Made by a program: the position numbers and the translations under genes
Part shown: positions 6,378 to 12,396 of the stretch, piece after piece
How positions within the stretch are numbered: the stretch's first letter is position 1
Layout: each line of letters begins with the position of its first letter
NCBI GenBank assembly: GCA_028703175.1
Contig: JAQVNJ010000162.1
Coordinates: forward strand, 1 to 12,396
DNA length: 12,396 nt
Direction: 5' to 3'
From: JAAYCB01 sp012744395
Lineage (GTDB): Bacteria > Planctomycetota > Planctomycetia > Pirellulales > Thermoguttaceae
The notes under the pieces: generated by a model
What the model was told of the DNA's origin: nothing
Database searches by the model: none
What the model saw: only the letters and a program-made list of their open reading frames with translations

Positions 6378-7415
6378 ATGGCATCCTCGCCTGATGCTCA
6401 GCAGCCCTTGCTGTCTCGCCGTAGTTTTGTCCGTCAGGCTGGGCTCCTCGCGGGCGCCGCGGCGCTGGGCGCCGAGGCTGCCGAGGCCGCGGCGGTGGCG
6501 TCCGTGGAACCGCCGCTGCCGATCCTGCCGCCGACCTCGCCCGGCGGGCTGCCGCGCCGAATCCTCGGCCGCACGAACGTGCCGCTCTCCATGTTCACCT
6601 TGGGCACCGCGCCCTGCGGCTGCCTGCCGCCGCCGGAAATCGCCAAACTGATCCATGCCGCCTTGGACGAAGGCGTCACGGCGATCGACACGTCGCAGAA
6701 CTACAACAACGCCCAAGAAGGCGTCGGCTTGGCGCTGGGCAAGCACCGCAAGGACGTATTCCTGTCCACCAAGGTGTTCGCCAACAACATCGCCGACGCG
6801 GAGAAGTCGCTGGCCAAATCGATCCAGCTCTTGAAGACCGACTACTTCGATGTGCTGTATTATCATGGCCTCGGAAACCTCGACATCAGCCGCGCCTGGG
6901 AAGCCGACGGCGTTTTCACCTGGCTGCTGAAGCAGAAAAAGGCCGGCAAGTGCCGGTTCGTGGGCGTCTCGGGCCACAACCTGGCCGCCCGCTTTCCCAA
7001 GTTCCTGGCCTCGGGTGAAGTCGACGTGGTGCTGGCCATCGTGAATTTCGTCGACCGCCACACCTACCACTTCGAAGAGGAGGTCTTGCCGTTGGCGCGG
7101 AAACACAACGTGGGAATCGTCGCCATGAAGGTCTTCGGCGGCGCCGCCGGCATGGACTACAGGAATCCCGAGCGTGCGCAACTCGACAACCAACACATCT
7201 CCCTTGCGCTGCGGTATGCCTTGAGCACGCCGGGAGTCGTCTCGGCGGATCTGGGCGTCTACACGGTCGAACAGCTCCGCCACAACGTGCAGATGATCAA
7301 GGATTTCCAGCCGCTCTCGCCGGAGGAGACCGCCCGGGCGGTCGAACTCGGCCGGGGCCTGGCGGCCGAGTGGGGCGAGCATTTCGGGCCGGCCCGGGAG
7401 CAGGCCCCGGCGTGA
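6378..7415 (+). CDS. Tat-exported aldo/keto reductase
   Basis: A 345-residue protein. The ATG at 6378 follows GAAGGAGA, a strong ribosome-binding site. The longer frame from 6195 overlaps the zinc-ribbon gene and is rejected. The N-terminus carries a twin-arginine signal, SRRSFVRQAGLLAGAAALG (13-31), so the folded enzyme is exported, presumably with its cofactor. The barrel starts at RRILGRTNVPLSMFTLGT (60-77). The aldo/keto reductase catalytic tetrad is intact: Asp104 and Tyr109 in AIDTSQNY, Lys132 in LSTKV and His163 in YYHG. Such enzymes reduce carbonyls or oxidise alcohols with NAD(P)H. The exported planctomycetal type is uncharacterised as far as I know, and its natural substrate is unknown. 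The short spacing to the zinc-ribbon gene suggests an operon; the lyase gene follows on the same strand 127 bases downstream. The C-terminus is a usual helical tail, with no iron-sulfur cluster domain. Confidence 0.94.
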   Translation: MASSPDAQQPLLSRRSFVRQAGLLAGAAALGAEAAEAAAVASVEPPLPILPPTSPGGLPRRILGRTNVPLSMFTLGTAPCGCLPPPEIAKLIHAALDEGVTAIDTSQNYNNAQEGVGLALGKHRKDVFLSTKVFANNIADAEKSLAKSIQLLKTDYFDVLYYHGLGNLDISRAWEADGVFTWLLKQKKAGKCRFVGVSGHNLAARFPKFLASGEVDVVLAIVNFVDRHTYHFEEEVLPLARKHNVGIVAMKVFGGAAGMDYRNPERAQLDNQHISLALRYALSTPGVVSADLGVYTVEQLRHNVQMIKDFQPLSPEETARAVELGRGLAAEWGEHFGPAREQAPA

Positions 7416-7418
7416 CTG

Positions 7419-7436
7419 CCGCGTGATTTCACGCGG
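7419..7436 (+). terminator. Hairpin directly after the aldo/keto reductase gene
   Basis: CCGCGTGA-TT-TCACGCGG is a perfect 8-base inverted repeat beginning 4 bases after the TGA at 7413-7415. In practice it would form a 6-7-base stem with a tetraloop-sized loop. No T-run follows, so it would be a rho-assisted terminator or an mRNA-stabilising hairpin and not a classical intrinsic terminator. It separates the reductase from the lyase gene starting at 7543. Confidence 0.42.
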
Positions 7437-7542
7437 ACTGGAGTCGAAGGGCGGGGCGGCGGCTTCCGCTTCCCCGGCGTTTCCCCGTCGGCCTTTCGGC
7501 AGAGTGGTCGGCACACACCAGCGAAAGGCAAACGGTTCAGCC

Positions 7543-10059
7543 ATGACGAAAAGACTTGGTTGCATCCTGTATTTCTCGGCGGTCGCATCCTGGCCTCTAT
7601 CGGGCTTCTCGATCGCAGCCGAGAAAATTGCCGCGGTCGAGAAAGCGAGGTCCGCCGATTCGCTGGCGGTGCCCTTGACCTTGGACGAGCGGCCGGCCGG
7701 GGAAGACGAATGGGGATACCGCCCGGCGGACGGGGCCGTCTCGGCGACGACTCCGCCGGGTTTCTGCTGGCGGCCGCAGAAGGAGATCGTGGCCTGGGAG
7801 TTGGAGTGCGGCCGCGACGGTGATTTCCAGGCCAGCGCGTATCGGGTCGAGGGGCTCGCCTTCAACGTCCACTGCCCGCCCAGGGCCTTCGCGCCGGGCA
7901 CGTACGCCTGGCGTTACCGCGGCGTGGACCGGAACGGGGCGCGGACCGGCTGGAGCCAGGTCCGCCGCTTCACGATTCCCGCGGACGCCGTGGCGATGCC
8001 GATGCCGCCGCGCGGCGAGCTGTTGGCGCGGATTCCCAAGTCGCACCCGCGGCTCTTCATCCGTCCGGAAGACCTGCCGCGTCTGCGCAAGCTGGCCCAG
8101 GGATCGATGCGCGCGCAGTTCCTCCGCCTCGATGCGGATTGCCGGAAACTGCTGGCCTCGCCTCCGCCGACGGCCGAGCCGGCCAAGTATCCCGAAGGCA
8201 TTTCCCGCGGTGGCGCGGAGTGGCGCAAAATCTGGTGGGGCAACCGGGAGTACACGATCCGCGCCCTGGACGGGGCCGCCACCCTCGGCTTCACGCACCT
8301 GCTGGGGGGCAACAGGGAATACGGCGAGCTGGCCAAGCGGATTCTCCTGGCCTGCGCCCGCTGGGACCCCACCGGGGCCACGGGCTATCGCTATAACGAC
8401 GAGGCCGGCATGCCCTACAACAGCCGCTTCGCCCGTGCCTACACGTTTGTCTACGACCTCCTGGATGAAGCGGAGCGCGGCGAGTGCCGCCGGGTGATGA
8501 AGATTCGCGGCGAGGAGATGTTCGCCCACCTCTGCCCGCGCCACTTCTGGCAACCGTACGGCAGCCATAGCAACCGGGCCTGGCACTTTCTGGGCGAAGT
8601 GGGCATCGCTTTCCTGGATGAAATCGAGGGCGCCGACGACTGGGTGTGGTTCGCCATGAACGTCTTCTACAACGCCTACCCGGTCTGGAGCGACGACGAC
8701 GGCGGCTGGCATGAAGGCACCAGCTACTGGTCCAGCTATATCGGCCGCTTCACCTGGTGGGCCGACATCATGCGCGCCGAGATGGGGATCAACGCCTTCC
8801 AGAAACCCTACTTCTCCCAGGCCGGTTACCTGGCCATGTACCTGCTTCCGCCGGGCAAGGTGGGCGGCGGCTTCGGCGACGGGGCCTACCGGATGAAGGC
8901 CGCGTCGGTCGTGCCCCTGGTCAGCGAACTGGCCGTCCAGGCCCGCAACGCCCATTGGCAGTGGTACGTCGAGCAGATGGGCGGCCCGCGGAAATCGCCC
9001 GGCTACGTGGGCTTCGTACGCGGCACGTTGCCCAAAATCCAGGCGGCGGCGCCCGACGATCTGCCCTTCTCGCGGCTGTTCCGCGGCACGGGGCTGGCCG
9101 TGCTCAATACAACCCTCCGCCACGCCGACCAGGACGTGCAGGTGGTCTTCAAATCGAGCCCCATGGGCACGCGGTCGCACGGCAACGAGTCGCACAACTC
9201 CTTCCTGCTCTGGGCCTACGGCGAGCAACTGCTGCTCCGCACCGGCCACTACTACAGCTATGGCGACCCGCACCACCGTGGCTGGGTCTGGAGCACGCGT
9301 TCGCTGAACAACATCACGGTCGGCGGCCACGGCCAGGCGCCGCCCCGCTCCAGCCAGACCATGGGCGGGATCGTCGACTTCCAGACAACCGAGTCGTTGG
9401 ACGCCGTCGTCGGGGAGGCCGGCGAAGCGTATCGCCTGGTCGAGCCCGGCGGCCAGCGCCGCCCGCTGCTCGATCGCTACACGCGCACAATTCTGTTCGT
9501 CAAACCGGAACTGGTGATCGTCTTCGACCGCCTCGTGGCGCGCCAGGCGTCGACCTACGAATACTGGCTGCACGCGGCGAACGAGTTCCAGATAGACGGC
9601 CAGCGGAACATCGCGGCCCACGCGGGAGACGTGGTCTGCGCAATCGACCTGCTCGCGCCCGAAGGCCTGCAATTCACCCAAACCGACCAGTACGACCCCA
9701 ATCCGGAGCCGCATATTACGGCGCGCCAGTGGCATCTGACCGCCGCCACGCACGAGCCGCTCCGCCGCGTCGAATTCGTTGCCCTCTTTCGTCCGCATCG
9801 CAGCCGCCAGGCGGTCCCGCGACAGGCGCAGCTCAAGCCAGTCCGCGGAGGATACGTGTTGACCGCCGATATTTCCGATGGGCGCGTGCTGGCCCTTTTG
9901 CCCAGCGATGATTCCGCCACGCTGGCCTCCGGGGACCTGACAACCCAGGGCCAGGTCCTCATCCAACGCCACCGCGCCGATGGGACGATCGCCGGCACGC
10001 TCCGCGTCAACCAGCAGGATGCTTCAACCGGCGGCGGAGGCCCCGTCGGTGACCGGTGA
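7543..10059 (+). CDS. Secreted heparinase II/III family protein (DUF4962 plus heparinase-like domains)
   Basis: An 838-residue protein. The ATG at 7543 is chosen because it opens a signal peptide (MTKRLGCILYFSAVASWPLSGFSIAA, about 26 residues); upstream in-frame codons from 7423 lack one. Residues about 50-146 form an Fn3-like strand-rich region ending in GWSQVRRFTIP, the usual start of DUF4962 proteins. An alpha/alpha-toroid segment (about 165-480) follows, beginning SHPRLFIRPEDLPRLR. It contains YGSHSNRAWHFLGEVG (339-354) and GGWHEGTSYW (387-396), the regions that supply His, Glu and Tyr catalytic residues in PL21-like lyases. A beta-sandwich domain (about 510-800) carries RSHGNESHNSFLL (544-556) and DPHHRGW (575-581). 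The family cleaves uronic-acid polysaccharides such as heparin, alginate or related polymers by beta-elimination, or stays uncharacterised; the substrate cannot be read from sequence. The length is typical. A 7-base inverted repeat overlaps its stop (10042-10063). Confidence 0.93.
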   Translation: MTKRLGCILYFSAVASWPLSGFSIAAEKIAAVEKARSADSLAVPLTLDERPAGEDEWGYRPADGAVSATTPPGFCWRPQKEIVAWELECGRDGDFQASAYRVEGLAFNVHCPPRAFAPGTYAWRYRGVDRNGARTGWSQVRRFTIPADAVAMPMPPRGELLARIPKSHPRLFIRPEDLPRLRKLAQGSMRAQFLRLDADCRKLLASPPPTAEPAKYPEGISRGGAEWRKIWWGNREYTIRALDGAATLGFTHLLGGNREYGELAKRILLACARWDPTGATGYRYNDEAGMPYNSRFARAYTFVYDLLDEAERGECRRVMKIRGEEMFAHLCPRHFWQPYGSHSNRAWHFLGEVGIAFLDEIEGADDWVWFAMNVFYNAYPVWSDDDGGWHEGTSYWSSYIGRFTWWADIMRAEMGINAFQKPYFSQAGYLAMYLLPPGKVGGGFGDGAYRMKAASVVPLVSELAVQARNAHWQWYVEQMGGPRKSPGYVGFVRGTLPKIQAAAPDDLPFSRLFRGTGLAVLNTTLRHADQDVQVVFKSSPMGTRSHGNESHNSFLLWAYGEQLLLRTGHYYSYGDPHHRGWVWSTRSLNNITVGGHGQAPPRSSQTMGGIVDFQTTESLDAVVGEAGEAYRLVEPGGQRRPLLDRYTRTILFVKPELVIVFDRLVARQASTYEYWLHAANEFQIDGQRNIAAHAGDVVCAIDLLAPEGLQFTQTDQYDPNPEPHITARQWHLTAATHEPLRRVEFVALFRPHRSRQAVPRQAQLKPVRGGYVLTADISDGRVLALLPSDDSATLASGDLTTQGQVLIQRHRADGTIAGTLRVNQQDASTGGGGPVGDR

Positions 10060-10063
10060 CGGG
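10042..10063 (+). terminator. Weak hairpin overlapping the end of the lyase gene
   Basis: CCCGTCG, an 8-base loop, then TGACGGG: a 7-base stem (one G-T pair) that includes the TGA stop. No T-run follows. The 200 bases to the convergent DUF1080 stop at 10260 contain no gene and no convincing intrinsic terminator, so termination between the convergent genes probably relies on rho or on read-through. Confidence 0.25.
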
Positions 10064-10259
10064 CTTGCTGAGGGCGGGCGGCGATTGTTTTGCGTTTGAA
10101 CGATTGCCGCGCCCGGAGCGACCAGAACGAAACCCAATGATTGCGGGGGGAAACGCGGGGCCCGCGGACACCTCGGAAAAACCCCAGCTTCCAGCACGGC
10201 AAGTTGCCATCCCCGGACCAGCCCGTCCGCAACCCGCGTTTCGCCGATACCCGCTTCGC

Positions 10260-11030
10260 TCAGCGCACCTTGGATTCGTGGACCCGCTTGCGCTCGAGTG
10301 CCTTCACCTCGCGGACCCAGATGTTGCGGAACCGCACCGGGTTGCCGTGATATTGCAGGCTGATCGGGCCCTTCTCGCCGTGCGGCTTGTAGCTTGGCGG
10401 CCGGTGGTATGGGGTATCCCCTTCCAGCTCGAAATGGTTCTGGATCAGGACCCCGTTGTGGAGCACCGTAATGTAGGCCGGGCTGGCGAGCTTGCCGTCG
10501 GCGAATCGCGGCGCGGTCCAGATGATGTCGTAGGTCTGCCACGCGCCCGGCTTGCGGGAAGCGTTCACTAGCGGCGGGTGCTGCTTGTAGATCGAGCCAC
10601 ATTGGCCGTCGAAATAGGTCTTGTTTTCGTACGAGTCGAGGATCTGGACTTCGTAGATGCCCATCAGGAAGACGCCGCTGTTGCTCCGCCCCTGCCCTTC
10701 GCCCTTGACCTCCGTGGCCGACGCCCATTCGATGTGGACCTGGCAATCGCCGAACTCGGCCTTGCTGCGGAGCTCGCCGGGCCCGGCCGTGATCGCGCCG
10801 TCGCTGACCGTCCATTTCTCGCCGCCCGTCCATGCCGAAAGGTCTTTTCCATCGAAGAGGACCACGGCGTCGGAGGGGGCCTTGTCCGCCGAGCCGGGGT
10901 CAATCACCTTGGGCTCGGCCCACTCGATGCCGCTGAGATACTCGGCGCACTGGCCGGCGGTGCTGAAAGCGAAGACCGCGGCGGCAAGCAGTGCGGCAAT
11001 GGCGGGAATCGTTCTCGTGTTTCGTTTCAT
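10260..11030 (-). CDS. Secreted DUF1080 (3-keto-disaccharide hydrolase) family protein
   Basis: A 256-residue protein. The ATG at 11030 is preceded by CAGGAG with a 10-base gap and opens a signal peptide (MKRNTRTIPAIAALLAAAVFAFSTAGQCA, about 29 residues); an in-frame start at 11063 would only add 11 residues before it. The mature protein is a single concanavalin-like jelly-roll with the family hallmarks: VVLFDGKDLSAW (56-67), KWTVSDGAI (72-80), SNSGVFLMGIYEVQILDSY (116-134), GSIYKQ (145-150), PGAWQTYDIIW (161-171) and GPISLQYHGNPVRFRNIWVRE (221-241). Characterised DUF1080 proteins cleave 3-keto glycosides made by Gfo/Idh/MocA-type glycoside 3-dehydrogenases. Length and motifs are complete, so it is likely active. 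It converges on the lyase gene with a 200-base gap. The partner dehydrogenase seen here (1-142) is only a fragment. Confidence 0.94.
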   Translation of the reverse strand: MKRNTRTIPAIAALLAAAVFAFSTAGQCAEYLSGIEWAEPKVIDPGSADKAPSDAVVLFDGKDLSAWTGGEKWTVSDGAITAGPGELRSKAEFGDCQVHIEWASATEVKGEGQGRSNSGVFLMGIYEVQILDSYENKTYFDGQCGSIYKQHPPLVNASRKPGAWQTYDIIWTAPRFADGKLASPAYITVLHNGVLIQNHFELEGDTPYHRPPSYKPHGEKGPISLQYHGNPVRFRNIWVREVKALERKRVHESKVR

Positions 11031-11710
11031 AGTGCAGGGACTCCTGATTCGAATGGGGGGCACTCAAGGGGTTGCCGCGATCTTTACTGGCTGACAACGC
11101 CAGCAGCGCGCTTGCGGCCAGACCGAGGCCATGCCACTCCGGCCCGCTCCGGGGCGTGAACGCTTGGCGGGCGCGGGGGGACACGGGTGGCGGTCTGTCC
11201 CACCCCGGATGGATCAACGAACCATGATAACCCACGGCGAGGCAAATCAAAAGCCGATCGATGAACGTGCCGGAAACCCATCCGACCCGCCCGGCGACTT
11301 GATCGGACTTGTTTTCGCCAAATCCCACGTGACGAAACCACGGATGTCATCGAACTGACGGCACGCCTCTTGAACTTGGCAAATCGAAGTGATGTCGCTT
11401 GGGTGTCCGCCACCTCGGCCGTTGCGCGAGAGAAAAGGCTACGTCGGGCGAGATAGCGGGCACGGCCGTGTTGCCCCCTCACTCGAATGACGGCGGTGGC
11501 CTTCGCCGTCGCGGTTTTCGTGCCCCAGGGCGATGTGACCGCTGAAGTCCTTGGCCGGGCAAATGGGTGGGGTGATGGTGGCTGAGGTGGATGGGAGCGA
11601 CCAAGGGAGCGCGGCGGCGGGCCATCAGGGACCGCGTTGAAACACGGAGTTCCTCGCCAACGGCCTGACGGTTGGATCGCCGAGAATGCGGCCGCGCGTT
11701 CCCCGTTGTG
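11031..11710. other. 680-base stretch without a convincing gene
   Basis: This region lies between the DUF1080 start and the lipoprotein stop and should contain the DUF1080 promoter, but I find no -35/-10 pair that stands out. Two minus-strand open frames (10900-11328 and 11084-11482) are Arg/Pro/Ser-rich, have no ribosome-binding site, and the first runs into the DUF1080 gene in another frame. A 32-codon plus-strand frame beginning at 11487 (MTAVAFAVAVFVPQGDVTAE) is short, lacks a ribosome-binding site and has only a mild hydrophobic start. I see no tRNA, insertion-sequence end or array. The length is unusual for this otherwise gene-dense window and may mark decayed sequence. Confidence 0.5.
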
Positions 11711-12208
11711 TTATCTTGCTGATTCAGAATCCGGGTTGAGCGGCCCTCTTCGGATGACGATGTGGTGCTCGGCGTCGATCACCGTAGCCTCCGTGGCGCC
11801 ATCAAACCCGACTGTCAGGCCCTTCGTGTTTGCGACCGTGCCGTTGACGCTCAGCGCCCAGATGAACCTGTAATGGTCAGCGCCCTCACGATGTTCAGTG
11901 AATTCCCATGAAAGCTCCGTTAACAACGATTTCGGGCCGCACACGGATTTGCCTGTCGGTCCCATGTCACTCGAGCAGGATGGACCATTCACGCCTTTCT
12001 TCGCCGCGTTGATGACAATCACGGCGTCGTATTTCGGTTTGGAGGGAACTGGTGCACGCTCTCCGTTGATGGGTGGCGTAGCGGTTGCGTCGGAATGCCC
12101 TTCAGGTACCGAATTGGCCGGCAATGGGGCGTTTGAGGAGTCCCACGTGCACCCAACAAGGCTGGCAAAGCAAACGACGACGATGGCGCATATGTACCTG
12201 TACCGCAT
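11711..12208 (-). CDS. Small lipoprotein of unknown function, 165 residues
   Basis: The ATG at 12208 is preceded by CAGGAGTTGCGA, a strong ribosome-binding site. The in-frame extension to 12256 lacks one and would bury the signal peptide. MRYRYICAIVVVCFASLVGC is a lipoprotein signal with lipobox LVGC (17-20), so Cys20 is the likely lipidated residue. A Pro/Asn/Ser-rich linker follows (about 21-60). The folded part (about 65-165) begins KYDAVIVINAAKKGVNG, has two Cys (in PSCSSD and KSVCGP) that could form a disulfide, and continues with strands such as ELSWEF, HYRFIWALSVNGTV, GLTVGFDG and HHIVIRRG, suggesting a beta-sandwich or plug-like domain. I do not recognise the family. A sampled 60 bases are about 55% G+C against about 67% in the lyase gene, which may reflect acquisition or relaxed expression. 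No partner gene is visible next to it in the window. Confidence 0.82.
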   Translation of the reverse strand: MRYRYICAIVVVCFASLVGCTWDSSNAPLPANSVPEGHSDATATPPINGERAPVPSKPKYDAVIVINAAKKGVNGPSCSSDMGPTGKSVCGPKSLLTELSWEFTEHREGADHYRFIWALSVNGTVANTKGLTVGFDGATEATVIDAEHHIVIRRGPLNPDSESAR

Positions 12209-12396
12209 TCGCAACTCCTGCAAGCTAATGTCATCGGGCGAATCAAAACCGGCCATTGAGGGGCGAATTGTGGGAAGGTGAAAGTTTTAGCCGGTTTCGA
12301 GACATAATGGTTCCCGTTTTTGTTCCGGCTTGAGTGCTTGTGTGATCCGACCACGAACGCTCTGTACTGTGGAGCCGAGATGCGATCGACACCAGT

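Noticed and set aside
6147..7901. 584-codon minus-strand open frame across the aldo/keto reductase
   Set aside because: Antisense shadow of the reductase and of the lyase start; no recognisable protein features.
7597..9972. 791-codon open frame on the minus strand opposite the lyase gene
   Set aside because: High G+C at third codon positions keeps antisense frames open. The translation is Arg/Gly/Val/Ala-rich with no domain, while the plus strand encodes a clear lyase.
10024..10833. Minus-strand open frames overlapping the DUF1080 gene and the lyase end
   Set aside because: Out-of-frame shadows; the DUF1080 frame has all family motifs and a signal peptide.
10900..11482. Minus-strand open frames in the gap upstream of the DUF1080 gene
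   Set aside because: No ribosome-binding site, Arg/Pro/Ser-rich composition and no recognisable motif. The first overlaps the DUF1080 start in another frame.
1..12396. CRISPR array, tRNA/rRNA genes, transposase or insertion-sequence ends
   Set aside because: Looked for regularly spaced direct repeats, cloverleaf-like sequences and transposase motifs; none seen by eye.

Overview
The window is about 65% G+C over most of its length. It carries secreted, sugar-active and Tat-exported proteins of the kind expanded in Planctomycetota: a DUF6259 glycosidase-like protein, a ceramidase-fold protein, a DUF1080 (3-keto-disaccharide hydrolase) protein, a heparinase II/III family lyase and a Gfo/Idh/MocA oxidoreductase fragment. 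Weak or absent Shine-Dalgarno sites before several starts also fit that phylum. This placement is inference from gene content; there is no rRNA or marker gene here.

Left part (1-5834, all on the minus strand, read from right to left): a signal-peptide-bearing ceramidase-fold protein (4353-5834) with a good sigma70-like promoter; directly downstream a short, disabled second copy of the same family (4070-4331), keeping only its signal-peptide region, its VDITP motif and its C-terminal tail; an unrecognised 349-residue protein (2859-3908); a secreted DUF6259 protein (255-2567); and at the left edge the body of a Gfo/Idh/MocA oxidoreductase (1-142) without its NAD-binding N-terminus.

Middle part (6140-10059, plus strand): after a roughly 300-base divergent promoter region come a 65-residue zinc-ribbon protein, a Tat-exported aldo/keto reductase with an intact D-Y-K-H tetrad, and a secreted DUF4962/heparinase II/III family polysaccharide lyase.

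Right part (10260-12208, minus strand): a secreted DUF1080 protein converging on the lyase gene, then about 680 bases without a convincing gene, then a small lipoprotein of unknown function in DNA of visibly lower G+C.

Functionally, the recognised genes fit periplasmic or extracellular handling of complex, probably uronic-acid-containing or otherwise decorated glycans: a lyase, a TIM-barrel glycosidase-like protein, and redox-coupled steps (aldo/keto reductase, Gfo/Idh/MocA, 3-keto-sugar hydrolase). I see no transporter, sulfatase or dedicated regulator, so this is a loose neighbourhood and not a complete utilisation locus. No RNA gene, CRISPR array or insertion sequence was recognised. I found no clearly new system; the best leads are the decayed ceramidase-fold duplicate, the headless oxidoreductase, the unusual metal-site segment in the intact ceramidase-fold protein, and two orphan proteins.
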